Of a stretch of 64,000 bases of DNA, positions 20,523-32,766 are shown one piece after another. A program made the position numbers and the translations under genes. Each line of letters begins with the position of its first letter. The first letter of the stretch is position 1. The DNA is taken from positions 310,001-374,000 of the forward strand of contig NC_135073.1 in assembly GCF_051401765.1 (NCBI RefSeq). The letters are read 5' to 3'. The stretch is from Calliopsis andreniformis. Lineage: Eukaryota; Arthropoda; Insecta; Hymenoptera; Andrenidae. The notes under the pieces were generated by a model. The model was not told the origin of the DNA. It saw only the letters and a list, made by a program, of their open reading frames with translations, and searched no databases.

Positions 20523-23500
20523 ATGAATAATATACTCCAATGGAATACTAACGGTTTCTACCCCAGAATAGAGAGAATTCAATTATTAATAAAAAACTAC
20601 AAACCCACCATACTATGCTTCCAAGAAACCAATTTCAAGCATAAGACCATCCACCCGATCAAAGGCTATCAAGGATTCGCTAAAAACCGCAATAATAACA
20701 ATCACGCTAGTGGGGGCGTGGCAATCTATATTAAAAATAATACAATAACATCAGAAATTCATCTTCAAACAAATATTGAAGCAGTGACTGTTAATGTACA
20801 ATTACCTACAAAACTTTGCGTGTGTAACATCTATCTACCAAACAGCTACACGTTTGAAACAAGCGAAATCAACGACCTTCTGTCACAATTCCCTAAACCT
20901 TTTATAATATTAGGCGATTTTAACAGCCATAATACGTTGTGGGGATCAAACAATACTGACCAACGCGGAAGAAAAATTGGAACTATATTAGAAAACCCTA
21001 ACCTCAATCTACTTAATACTAACCAACCAACCCATTTCACTATTTCAAATGGATCTCTCAGCTCGATTGACTTAAGTATTTGCAACACAAATATCGCACA
21101 TCGATTGGACTGGACGGTTCTGGACGATTTGCACGACAGTGATCATTTTCCAATCCTAATACGTATGGGAAATCCCCCCTTCAATTCAAATTCCCACCAA
21201 TTTATTCTTAAATGGAAATTAAATAAAGCAAACTGGGTATTGTACAAAGAACTTATAACAAAATATTTAGAAGAAGCACAAATATTGGACCTGACAAATA
21301 CAGCAAATACAATGGTTAAAAAATTTTCCCAGATCATTATCAGAGCAGCCAATGAAGCCATAGGATTAACAACCGCACAAGAAGGAAGAAAATTGGTACC
21401 ATGGTGGAACGACCAGTGCAAAGAAACAATAAAACTAGCTAAACATGCTTTTAACCGATATAAAAAACATAAATCTGTAGAAAATATGATTAACTATAAA
21501 AGGACTCGAGCTATTGCTAGAAGAACCATCAAAGAAAGCAAGAGAGATAGCTGGAACAAATTTGTATCGACTTTAACCAAAGATTGCAATGTTAAAGAAA
21601 TCTGGAACAAAATAAATACAATTAAAGGACACCAAAAGGGTATACCACAATTTATTGAACGTGAAGACAAATCCTACACAAGTAATCCACAAGAAATTGC
21701 CAACATTTTAGCAGCCACTTTTGCGAAAAACTCTGATTCAAATAACTACTCAGAAATATTTAGGCAACATAAAGAAAACAAAGAAAAAGAAATAATACAG
21801 GATACTAACGAATGTCCATATCCATACCTTAATGATCCACTCTCAATGAAGGAACTAAATGACGCTATCACAAATTCTAAAAATTCCTCTCCTGGACCCG
21901 ACAACATTCTTGCTATCCTCTTAAAAAATATGGATCTAACAGGAAAAGAAACACTACTTCAGATATACAATAAGATATGGACGAGCAATTGCTTTCCTAA
22001 GAAGTGGAATGAAGCCATCGTCATTCCAATCCCAAAACCTGATAAAGATCAATCTAAAACATGTAACTATAGGCCCATATCTCTCACTTGTAACATGTGC
22101 AAAATCCTTGAAAAGATTGTAAATGCACGAATAAGGTGGTTCCTTGAACATCACAATATTTTAGCCGATAACCAATTTGGTTTTCGACCGGGTCACTCCA
22201 CCATTTCCCAGCTAATAAGTATAGAAACTAGCATACAAGAAGCTTTTGCAAATAACAACCATGTACTTGCTGTTAACCTCGATATAGAAAAAGCCTATGA
22301 CATGACTTGGAAACACCGAATATTAACCAAACTCCGTGATATAGGAATTACCGGAAACATAGGGCGATTCATCAACAATTTTATGCACAACAGAAGTATC
22401 TATGTCCGCTTCAATGGCTTTCTCTCAGAAAAAACTAATATTGAAAACGGAGTACCACAAGGGTCTGTACTCAGTGTAACGCTGTTTCTGATTGCTATAA
22501 ATGATGTCTGCAAACTCATTCAACCACCAATAATCACAAGAGTATATGCTGATGATATAACACTTCTATGCAAAGGTAAGAATATTGAATCCACCAAAAA
22601 ATGCGTAAATTCTGCCTTGGAAATACTTGATAGTTTCTGTAAACATACGGGATTTAAATTTTCGTCTACCAAAACAGAATGTATCTTATTTTCCAAGCAT
22701 AACGAACAAAATAAGCCTACAATTAATTTGGGAAACAATGCTCTTAAATTTGTTAATTTTACTAAAATACTTGGTGTTATTTTTGATACGAAACTTACAT
22801 GGAAAGAACATGTTAACACACTGAGTGATAATTGTAGGAAAAGAATAAATATTCTTAAATCAATAGCGTACAAAAGCCAAGGTGCAGATAAAATTGTAAT
22901 TTTGCTAGCATACAAAGCAATAATCAGATCTAAATTAGATTACGCATGTGTAGTATACAATTCAGCTAAATCCGTCATCCTAAAAAAACTTGACCCAATC
23001 CACAACACTAGCCTAAGAATGGCAGTGGGAGCCTTCCATACCACCTCAATTGGCAGTATTCTAATCGAAGCCAGAGAACCATCCTTAGCGCATAGAAGAA
23101 AATATTTATCCCTAAAATATGCAACAAAAGCTCTTAGTTCAACAAATCCTATTATTTCTTCCGACGTACACCCCAAATTCTACAGCTCATATGCACTAAG
23201 AGACCATATTAACACCTTTTACCAAAGAATAAATAAATATAGTAACGAAATAAAATACAAGATACCAAATATGGAAAAAAACAGAACCCACAAAGTTCCA
23301 CCATGGACACTAATTAAACCAAATATTGATACGTCACTCACATCCAACAATAAAAAAGAAGTATCCTCGGAAGCGTGGAGAAGTCTTTTTAAAAAATTAA
23401 CGCAGAAATATGATATTTTTCTCAGATCTTCATCGATGGCTCAAAAAATCAATATGGAACAGGAGCTAGTGTTATCACAAACAGCAAACACATTAAACAT

Positions 23501-24229
23501 ACACTTGACCCTATAAATAGTAGTAAAACTGCTGAAACCTTTTCGCTTATATTAGCACTTCAACACATACGCAACTCTAACGAAACCAAATTCTTAATCC
23601 TTTCCGACTCTCTTGTTACAATTAATAAAACTCAGGACACAAATACCAGCTCTGAAATGAACACATACGTTCAAGAATTATACCACAACCTATCAAGATC
23701 TGGAAAAGAAATTGTGATAGCATGGATCCCGTCTCACAAAAATATCTATGGAAATAAAATAGCTGACCTTACTGCAAAATTTGCAACTACAGATAAACCG
23801 GAAAATCAACCTATATGTAACACACCAGCTGATGTAAACAAATACATCCAACAATTACTCAAGGAAAGCTGGAACACAGCATGGAAAACCTTTAATATCA
23901 GTACTCTTCACAAGACAATACCAAATTTTTACGACTTGAAAACCAACCCAGACTTCAAACGCACCGAGCAAATTATAATTACCAGAATTAGATCTGGACA
24001 TACAAAGTTAACACATGTACACCTACTTGAAAACAAATCTCCTCCTATATGCGATATTTGCAACACAAGGTTAACAATAAACCATATAATCACAGAATGT
24101 CCCCACTACAACGAAGAACGAAGAAAACACGGTCTAAGTGATAACATAAACAATATTCATACATCACTACCCTTTCAACGAAGCATACTCAACTTCTGCA
24201 ATGACATCAAGATATCCAATAGATTATAA
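20523..24229 (+). pseudogene. I-type LINE ORF2: endonuclease, reverse transcriptase, RNase H, one frameshift
   Basis: The frame 20523-23516 (997 codons) carries the endonuclease (QETNFKHK near the start, GDFNSHNTLWGS, DSDHFPI) and the reverse transcriptase (YRPISLTCNMCKILEK, FGFRPGHST, NLDIEKAYDMTW, GVPQGSVLS, YADDITLLC). A frameshift at about 23405-23430 moves the reading to another frame, which continues through RNase H: FIDGS, then AETFS, then LSDS, then WIPSHKNIYGNKIADL. A final C-x2-C-x-H-C motif (CDICN ... HIITEC) lies near 24050-24100, and the stop is at 24229. The frameshift is the only break I see. Confidence 0.87.
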
Positions 24230-24520
24230 ACAGATTATTTACTGACAATTAATATAGTCGCTAATAACCTTGTAGTTGATGCGACTCTAAATACTATATA
24301 AAAAAAAAAAAAAAAAAAATAGTACCTCATGGGTGATGTGGAAATCTATGGATATAAGTGACGTCGTCCAAATGCGCTACGCGCGATTTTTGTGGCACGC
24401 ACCTGAAGCCTTCCGAGCACTAGGGCAGCCGCGGAGAGAAGTGACGTGCGAGGGAGAAAGGAGGCGTCGCCTTCGAAAATCGGCCGAAAAGAGCAGTTAA
24501 TTCCGAAGCCTGCTATAAAC

Positions 24521-25254
24521 AAACAATTGGAATTGTTCCATAAGTTATAGTTTAATCCACTAATTTTGCACGAAAGTACCTTAGTTGAGTGAGAATTAGG
24601 CATTCCCTCATAGTCTGCAGGTGCCGGGTTCGAATCTCGTGGTAGCTTTTAATTTTTGTTGTTTCGAATTTTTATTTAAAATGATTCTAATTTTCGTATA
24701 CCTTTTCACAGATTACAATTATACCACTCAACACAATTCACAAATTTATTAGTGGGACTAATTTTGTCAGTTCGAAGGTCATTTACTACCATGTAGTATA
24801 TTTTGAGTAAAAACATTATTCAAATTTGATAAAGGTAAATAAAAGTCGACATTATTACGTAACATAGTATTAGTCTTGATTAATGAAAATTTATTATAAA
24901 TGTGAAATTTTGTGTGAATCTCATACGAAAATCTTGTTTCTTAGACCACTTTCATAATTTTGGGCACATATGTATTGTTTCATTCGTGATACTCTTTGTT
25001 TCTCGCTCGCACCGTCCTTTTCTATATTCCGTATGAAGCAAAATATCGGCTCAAGGCGTATTCAGTAGAGATTTACTGATGCATAAAATTGTAATTGATG
25101 TGGCAACAGTGTGACAGAACTTTCCTACGATGCGATTTGGCAATTATACCTTCGCACTTCTCATTTGTAATTCAACAAGATAACGCTAGATGCCACATTA
25201 TCAAATCTCTCATGTATAAATTATGTAAGTAGTACTATGAAGTAGGCCCCGAAG
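24521..25254. other. No gene; contains a tRNA-like stretch
   Basis: The DNA flanking the hAT-type element is AT-rich and has no recognised coding region. Confidence 0.5.
24575..24647 (+). other. Degenerate tRNA-like sequence
   Basis: Seventy-three bases end with a B-box-like GGGTTCGAATCTC. The two ends pair over six positions with one bulge, and CTCATAG fits an anticodon loop with CAT. The anticodon stem and D arm pair poorly. It is probably a decayed tRNA or tRNA-derived SINE head, not a working gene. Confidence 0.3.
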
Positions 25255-26540
25255 GAGTCTGCCGCCTTAAACTGTAACGCGAGTTACCACCACCGTGAAG
25301 TTCTGTACTTCCTTATTCCTCGTTAGGGTCATAAAGATATTAAATTGTCAGAATACTATTATTAACTGCGAAATGTATATAATCTGAATTTCCTATAGTG
25401 TACAACTGTTTTTGTAGTTATGTGGCGTACTCGACCAGGGAGTTGGGTCGAGCGAACGCGCACGGCTGTTAGCCATTTAGGGCCTACGAATTGTTTAAGG
25501 AAAGGCCTTGGGCTTTGAAGTGCTTGCAGCCGTGTGCAAGGATGAGTCATGATGTTTGGGTGAAAATCGTTTCTCGGGTCTGGAAAGTCTCACTCTGGTT
25601 GACGACAGGGTTTTTCCTTACGGAGACAAGGATTGCGGACCAGAGTGGGCATTCCGTGGTTGCCTTTAGTGAAGCAAACATCGAAACGATTCGACTGCGC
25701 TGCCCTTAACGCAAGGGTCGATTCATGAAAAGGAACGTTACTTTTCATAGATTCTATTTGAATCAACTTGTATATAGTGTAAATAAATATTAGTGATAGG
25801 TACATAGTGTGTAATTATTAATCTCCACGTCATTCACCTCAGTTATGTTTGCGAAGCCCAGAAGGCTTCTTAGGCAGAATTTATTAGAACTCAAAACTGA
25901 GGACGATTTGTGAATTCAGCGATGCCTTTTACAGAATGATCCCGAATAATAACTTAACGAATACTCTGAAGTATCTTTTTAGAATGACTTCGCCTTTCTC
26001 CTTCCATATCAAAACCGTCAGCAAGAGCCGCAGAGCATAGTCCAGCGAGGGAGGCCTTGACCATAGTGACCAATTAGTAAACGTTTGGGGTTTATCTAAT
26101 GGAAATATACTGTATTGTTCAGCAAATCAGCTCGCTGGACATTTCCCATGTAGGCTAGCCGAAAAACCCAGCAGCTGTGGTGCACGTATGAGTCGCAAAC
26201 GTTGACGACTTCATCTCTCACGTTTGAACATGCCTTTTGAGTATTTGATCACAGCGAACCAGCAGTACCCCAGGCACGAGCCATGGTTGGCTCAGAAAAT
26301 ACTACGATGGGTTATATCTTTGAGATATGTGGTCATGGTGACCGGTGGTATCTGGGGTATGGTAACGTTAGATGGCTTAGAACCCCTGATGAGGTCTGGT
26401 TCTGAACTTTCAGATTCTTGCACCACATGAGGTTCTTTGATGACGTGGAGGAGAAAGTCATGATGGTGTACAGAGCCAATATAGCCGAGAAGGTTTGAAT
26501 TCTTATCCAAATCGGCTAGAAATATAATTAACGTTTCTGC

Positions 26541-27765
26541 TGTTACGTACGGAGAATATTTTCCGTCTACTCTCCCAAATATTCAAGTCTCTGCCTGTTA
26601 AGAGAAAACGCCCTAGCACTCTCGTTTTTTTCGTTATCTTAATGTAAGCGCGACTCCGAGCAGCTGGGTACCAACCACGACGCTGTACCAACCGTGAGAA
26701 ATTTCCTTATATGGAAATTTCTGACGAACCCCCACTCATTTTTCGGCCTATATAAACTCAGAAATTTTAGCCCTAACGGGTTCAGAACAGTACCGTCACA
26801 TTGATAGTCAAGTTTGTCAGAATTGGTTGCTATCCAGTTAGATCGGGCTAAAGTTCCCTTTCGAGTCTACAGTTAACCTCATAGAATCCGCGAGTCGGCA
26901 TAAATTCTATCTGGCAATTCCTACGACCACTCTGTAAGTCCCCGCATCGCCAGTGCGTTAACACCGTGCATTAATATCATACACTTTACGCGACAACACT
27001 ACACTGTACACTTGTACGTAAAGACTGATTTAGAATATATTTAAGTATTCATTGTAAATTTGCGTAGATTGCTTACAAACCTATAACTACCTTAAGCGAT
27101 CCCATTCGAAGTTGACAGATCCACCACGATACAGCTTAACCGCTCAAGTTGTATCAATTAATAATTTAAAAAGTTACGAGGCTCACTAACATCTCCTGCG
27201 GCTCTCTGATGTTACATCAGTTTCGTCCGCTTACCCTTACTTCCAAAGAAACTGCATTCAACCTAGTGGCTCTTCGATTTATTCGAGTTCATCCACGAAA
27301 GCTAACCTATCCTGTAGCTAACTGATTTTTACATCAGTTTCGTCTACTTCTTACAGCTACCTGATACCAGGTTCGTCTGTACATTATCCAACTTCCTTAC
27401 AGCTCCCTGATTTCGCATCAGGCTCGTCTGTTCGAATTCGCCAACCTCCTTAACAGCACCTCAATTTAATTTGAGTTCGTCTGTAAAACTGATCCTAGTG
27501 ACTCCCTGATTTCGCATCAGGTACGTTTACAAACTCACTCTCCTGCGGCTCACTGATCACCGATCAGTTTCGTCCGCAAGCACACCTATCCTCAGAGGCT
27601 ACCTGATTTTACGTCAGGTCCGTCCTCGTCTACAATAATCCTAACGGCTCACTGATCTGGCATCAGTTTCGTCCGTGTACCAACCAACACATCAACCACT
27701 ATATTCTTTGGAAATATACTTATCCTCGACGGTAACTCGCGCTGCTCGCCTCCCGTCTCGTAACA
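26541..27765 (-). mobile_element. Solo LTR, copy 1
   Basis: This 1225-bp sequence is the inverse of 40251-41477. Read on the minus strand it starts TGTTACGAGACGGG and ends CCGTACGTAACA, the TG...CA ends of an LTR. Flanking tetramers CTGC and CTAC differ by one base and may be a 4-bp target duplication. A TATA-like box lies at about 26749-26756. No internal retrotransposon genes are attached. Confidence 0.75.
27198..27676 (-). repeat. Array of ten structured inverted-repeat units in the LTR
   Basis: This is the inverse copy of the array at 40340-40818 and confirms each unit. Where the other copy has lost pairing (units 5 and 6), this copy keeps it: unit 5 has CTCAAATT/AATTTGAG-type arms and unit 6 has ACAG/CTGT outer arms. 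Confidence 0.9.
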
Positions 27766-28371
27766 CTACGTAATTTCGCGTCAGGTTTTCGATATCGCGA
27801 AACATACATTTTACATGATTGAATAAATTATTCAACGCTTTCAGATTGTAATATATGGGGATATTAGCTGAATTAAGTTTTATAAATTTCACGTCACGAA
27901 TTCTGGTAAATTCTATTATAAATTTCTCAATCCGTAATGGTGGGGAATGTGAACTTATGGATAAAATACATTCTTGAATTTCTGCACACTTCTTAATCAG
28001 TGCATCCCATACTGATGTTAGTAACAGAAGTTGAGTGCCCTGTTTGTCACCAAGGATAATTTCCATAGTTGATATGGATCCAACTGCGACTCCAATTACT
28101 AAATACTTATAGGATGTTGGTGTCAACGGGTATTTTCTCCTCAAAATACCAAGATAGCGTAGTGATTTGAAAGTTGAATTAAAACTAGAAGAAATGAATT
28201 TTACATATAAAATACATATAAATTGACAAGCATGCATAAATAATTATTTAAGTTTAAGATTAATACTTACTTCTCATATTTAATTTTCTTGGGAGGGTGC
28301 GAAACATTATCGATTGACTCATCGATTCGAGTATAAGACACAAATTCATCATTTTCTTTAGAATATTACGA
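27692..28371 (-). CDS. Spliced gene of unknown function in family D, 3' end replaced by LTR
   Basis: I do not recognise this protein. Exon a (up to 28271) encodes an acidic segment ending in the basic run PPKKIKYE, then a GTAAGT donor at 28270. The intron is 86 nt and ends TTCTTCTAG at 28185. Exon b begins at 28184, and the split codon (AA plus T) is restored correctly, which supports real splicing. Exon b encodes about 140 residues (YLGILRRKYPLTPTSYKYL onward) with mixed composition, then reads into the LTR at 27765 and stops at 27692, so about 24 residues are LTR-derived. The start codon was not found. The 3' part is repeated without the LTR at 30908. Confidence 0.5.
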
Positions 28372-28377
28372 ACTCAT

Positions 28378-29435
28378 TTTGATTTAATTGCGTTTATAAA
28401 AACCTTGTTTTAGTAAACATCTAACAGTAACTAATACAATTTCCTTATACGAAATGGTTTCAGTACAGTTAATTAACACTTGCGATGCAAATTTACCGGT
28501 TAAACTTATCTTAGTACTGCAACCAATGACTGCCTAATGTAATTCCCTGTAAGAAATGTTTTTAATCTAAAATGGCTTCCCACTATTGAGAATATGAATG
28601 CTTTTCTCCACTCACTTCTATTTCTTTGTCGCTATAAGCCATGAGAGTGGGTCGTCACATCAGTTGGGCATGTATGGCCTTCCTACTCTTACTTTATCAT
28701 CACCTATCATGCAAACGGTTCCGCACCACCAACCATTGAATTCAGCTTCTCCCTCCCTTCCTTTACTTTTATTTACCTTTATCAACTTCTCACTGTTTAT
28801 CTCTGTAAAGTATGTAAATAAGAATAACTCCATCTACCATCATTACTATTGATTAACATGATCTACATCAATTATAATTATACATTTTGCTAACCAATTA
28901 GCAACGCATCTTTATATCACTTGCAACCTCATAGCGTTATATATGAAAAAATGTATGGTTAGTATTTATACTTCTATAATAACATATATTTAAAAATGTT
29001 TTACAAATTGTATAATGAATGTCTGATTCAGTATTACAGTTTAGTAGTCATTCATCTGTAAGACATGTATAACCGTTATATAATGCATGAAAAAAATGTA
29101 TGAATGTACCTATATTCATGCAATAACTGTTGAATAATATCTAAAACTGCATTCGCAATATATCACATGATTTAGTCTCTGTGTAATTTAAATCCTCAAA
29201 GCCACAATTGAATTATGTGATACATTGACATAATACACATGATACATAAACGTAAAACGAAAAGCTTAAATACTAAAATGTGTGAACTATTTCACACATC
29301 GGAATTCGAAAAATGGTATGAGCCTATCAATCGAAATCATCATCGTACCACATAGTCGAATATACCATAACATTGTTGAAAGAATTTCAGGAACGCGATG
29401 GCGAATAGACATTGTCGTGAATACTCAATCTAATA
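28378..29435. other. AT-rich spacer, no gene recognised
   Basis: Open frames here are short and unrecognised. The stretch separates family D from the virus-like element and may include the element's unrecognised end. Confidence 0.5.
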
Positions 29436-30220
29436 GTGAATTTAAACAAGTATAATCCAATGCGCGTTGGATGCCATTTCAAGCTACCGCGAGAAATACT
29501 GTTACAAGAAACAGTGATTTGTGTAAAATCCAATGATGGTGCATGTTTCGCATGGGCTGTTGTAGCTGCTTTATATCCAGCTAAACAGCATCTATTTCAA
29601 AGAAGTTCATATCCACCTTATAGAACAGTGCTGAATTTTCAAAATATTGAATTTGCAATATCCATGAATAATATTAGAAAGTTTGAAGCAATGAACAATA
29701 TCTTAGTAAATGTACTCAGCATCGAAGAAAACATGAAGAAGAAAACAGATAAGGATTTGAAGCAAATCATCGTTCCATTACGTCTGACTGATCATAACAG
29801 AGATAGATACGTGAATTTGTTGTCTGTAGAGAATGATGACATAGGACACTTTGCATGGATAAAAAATTTGACTCTACTTATTGACATGCAACTAAGCAAA
29901 CATAAAGAAAAAAAGTTCATTTGTGATCGATATGTACAAAAATGTCTAAGAACATTGAGATTTAGCTTTTATGAACAATAGAGAAAGACTAAATATGTAT
30001 ATTTTACAGGTGTTCACACTTCTTCAATTCCCGTAAAGTGTTGGATGTTCATCCGGACGATTGCCGAAATATGAATGAATATGCCATTTTGCTACCCAGT
30101 GAGGATGATAAATGGCTCAGATTTAACAATTATTACAGAAAGAATCGGCTTCCGTATGTAGTTTATGCAGACTTCGAGTGTGTTTTAGAGAAAATTAAGG
30201 ATAGAGTGTTGGAAACCTAA

Positions 30221-30425
30221 CATTTCTTAGCTTAGTAATCCGTGTGACAACCTTGCTTTTCCTTACGAACACAACCATGGAAAAACCCATAACCGTATCT
30301 AAGGGGCCTACAGGGTTTCCACCACCACCTACCCTCTCAAGAGGGTCCGATGCTTGCCTGTTTTGAGGAAGATTTTGGTTGACTGTCGAACTGTATGCAG
30401 TGTTGTAATAAAGCAATCTTTTAGT
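30221..30425. other. Insertion of about 205 bp in the polymerase pseudogene
   Basis: Polymerase-like reading stops at 30220 and resumes at about 30430. The intervening sequence has no similarity to elements I recognise here and shows no clear target duplication. Confidence 0.5.
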
Positions 30426-30907
30426 TTTAGTTAACATACAAGTTAATTATTCCTGGGAATCCAACAAGAGTCGAAGAAGACGTATATCTTAATTTATATG
30501 TGCACTGTTCATATAATACATCACTATCATCATATCAATATCGTTGTGATACAGACTGCGTCTCTTGGTTTATTCAGGAATTAAAGAATTTCGCACAGAC
30601 TATTAAATTTATATGATCTAATAATGTCACTATGGTAAGTCTAACGAAAAAACAATGGGATGAATTTCACAATGCGATATATTGTCATATGTGTGAGAAA
30701 CCATTCAATACCAATGAAGTACGTGTGCGAGACCATGGTCATTTAATAGCGTGCTATAGAAGTCCAGCACATGTAGACTGTAATGTAAATTATAAAAATT
30801 CATTCTGCATCCCTATAATGTTTCACAATTTACCTGGATATAATTCGTATTTTATTATTATGGAATTAGCTAACGCATTTAAAGGCAGCATTGTTTTACT
30901 ACCTATG

Positions 30908-31575
30908 AAGAAATGTTTCGCATTTCGCATTTATCAAAAACCTGACGCGAAATTACGTAAAAACGTTAATTATATTTCTAGCCGATTTGAACAAGAATTC
31001 AAACCTTCACGGCTATATTGGCTCTGTATACTATCATGACTCCTCCACGTCATAAACGAACCTCATGTGGTGCGTGAATCTGGAAGATCAGAACCAAACC
31101 CCATCAGGGGTCCCAAGCCGTCTAATACGGTTCCAAGCCGTATATTTCCATTAGATAAACCCCAATGTTTACTAATTGATCAATTTGGTCAAGGCCTCCC
31201 TCACTGGACTATGCCCTGCGGCTCTTGCTGACGGTTTTGATATGGAAGGAGAAAGGCGAAGTTATTCTAAACAAATACTTCAGAGTATTCGTTCAGTTAT
31301 TATTCGGGATCATTCTGGGACAGACATCGTTGAATACACGAATCATCCTCGGATTTAAGTCATAATAAATTCTGCGTAATAAATCTTCTAAGCTTCGTGA
31401 ACATAAATACAGAAACATTAAACAGTTGTATATTACAGTTAATTCAGATTATATATTTCGTAATTAGTTTAATAACAGTGTCACAATTTAATATCCTTAT
31501 AACCATAAACGGGAATAAGGAAGTACGCAACTTCACGGTGGCAGTAAGTCGCGATACAGTTCAAACAACGTGAAA
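30908..31575 (+). mobile_element. Family D fragment inserted in the polymerase pseudogene
   Basis: The fragment is inverted relative to 25255-27810 and lacks both the LTR and a segment of the longer copy. Shared landmarks include ACGTTAATTATATTTCTAGC, the block around CAGCAAGAGCCGCAGAGC in complement, and ACTTCACGGTGG. It interrupts the polymerase frame. Confidence 0.75.
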
Positions 31576-32766
31576 TCCAAGGTGAAGATGTACTAAAAAA
31601 AAAAAACAGAAAAGTACCAAAGAAAAGTATATTTCGTTTACACAAAAATATAAAAAATATAACAGAGAAATCAGGCTGTCGAATTTATATAAAATTACGG
31701 TTTATCGATTCATATAAATTTTTAAATAATCGTCTCGTTAAAGTAGTACCTTTTCTCAACAAAGATAAGTTAAAACTTTTGTACTCTGAATTCCACATGT
31801 TATCTACTGAAAAACTTGATTTATTCACACGAAAGGGTGTCTTTCCATATAAATACATCGATTATTTGGGTAAATTAGAGAATTTGCGATTACTATCGCG
31901 TGAATATTTATCCAGTTCGTTGACTGATGAAACAGTATCCGAAAACGATTACGCGTACGCCGAGAACATATGGCGTTGTTTCGAGATTAAAACTTCAGGT
32001 GAATATGGCGACTTGCATTTAAAAACAGGTATTCTAGTATCAGCAGATATTCTACTATTAGTAGATATTTTTGAAAATTTCCATAAAAGTTGTATCAAGA
32101 GTTATGGTCCAAATTCTGCATACTATTACACATAACCACGTTTTACATGGGATATTATATTAAAACATACTAAAGCTAATTTTAAATTGTTCGCTAATAT
32201 CGATAAGATTTTGTTTATTGAGTGGGGTATACGTGGTGGTTTGAGTCAGCATTGCGGGAGATATACACTAACCAACAACAAGTAAATGCCGTCCTGTGAT
32301 CCATCGTACCTAATGTACATTTATATGGACGGGCAATGTGTCAATCATTGCCATCTGCAGGATTTCAATGAATCGATAATGTTGAAAATTTTGATATATC
32401 TTTAATTGCAATCGATTCACCTGTAGGTTACATTCTTGAAGTTGACATAGAATATCCGCAACATTTACATGACGATCATGCTGATCTACCGTTTTATCCA
32501 AAACGTGACAAACCCTCTGGCAAGAAACGTTAACGGTAAGAATACGTTATTGGCAACATTATATAATAAAGAGCATTACATTATTCATTATCGTAATTTA
32601 CAACAGTGTATACATCATACTCTTCCTATTACAAAGGTGCACTGCATTGTCCAATTTAGTCAATACCCATGGTCGGTGCTTATCATCGGTACTTAGAACA
32701 TTACAACTGTCTTTGGCAGTAATCGCATGTTAACGCTCCAGCATTACTGATTAAAAACTGTAGCGA

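Larger units (their letters stand above)
18965..24319 (+). mobile_element. I-superfamily-like LINE
   Basis: The element has a 5' UTR (18965-19154), ORF1, ORF2 with endonuclease, reverse transcriptase and RNase H, and a terminal A run (to 24319). The target duplication TAGTACCTCA is at 18955-18964 and 24320-24329. The presence of RNase H after the reverse transcriptase separates it from the R1-type LINE upstream and fits the I superfamily. It is AT-rich, unlike the R1-type copy. Confidence 0.88.
18783..24512. mobile_element. hAT-type miniature element, split by a LINE
   Basis: Left arm 18783-18920 is the inverse of right arm 24375-24512 over about 137 bp, starting CAGGCTTCGGAATTAACTGC. The 8-bp sequence CTATAAAC flanks both ends (18775-18782 and 24513-24520). 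Length 8 and the pattern nTnnnnAn, with inverted repeats starting CAG, fit hAT target duplications. Without the inserted LINE the element would be about 365 bp with no coding capacity. Confidence 0.88.
25255..28377 (-). mobile_element. Family D repeat carrying an unknown spliced gene
   Basis: Parts of this region (25255 onward, to and across the LTR insertion at 26541-27765) reappear inverted at 30908-31575 inside the DNA polymerase pseudogene. The matching sequence continues on both sides of the LTR, showing that the LTR was added later. A segment at about 25430-25810 has no partner in the shorter copy. The ends of family D are not defined and no transposase was recognised. Confidence 0.6.
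29436..32700 (+). pseudogene. Protein-primed family B DNA polymerase of a virus-like element, heavily broken
   Basis: Such polymerases copy linear DNA from a protein primer in Polinton/Maverick and adinto-like elements. The N-terminal region lies at 29436-29981. A segment at 30011-30220 holds the exonuclease I motif (ADFE). Further polymerase pieces lie at 30430-30907 and 31610-32700, the latter with the conserved block around the Pol palm entry (about 31780-32130). Breaks I see are a stop and shift at 29979-30011, an insert at 30221-30425, a stop near 30617, the family D insert at 30908-31575, shifts at about 31700, a stop at 32133-32135, and several more after 32284. The C-terminal palm motif with the catalytic YxDTD-like box is absent. 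The gene cannot be functional. Assignment rests on family motifs and gene order. Confidence 0.8.

Noticed and set aside
26503..26691. Minus-strand open frame of 62 codons at the LTR edge (and its counterpart at 41399-41671)
   Set aside because: It crosses the LTR boundary, differs between copies and shows no domain.
28598..28852. Open frame of 84 codons
   Set aside because: Biased composition, no recognisable domain and no support from neighbouring signals.
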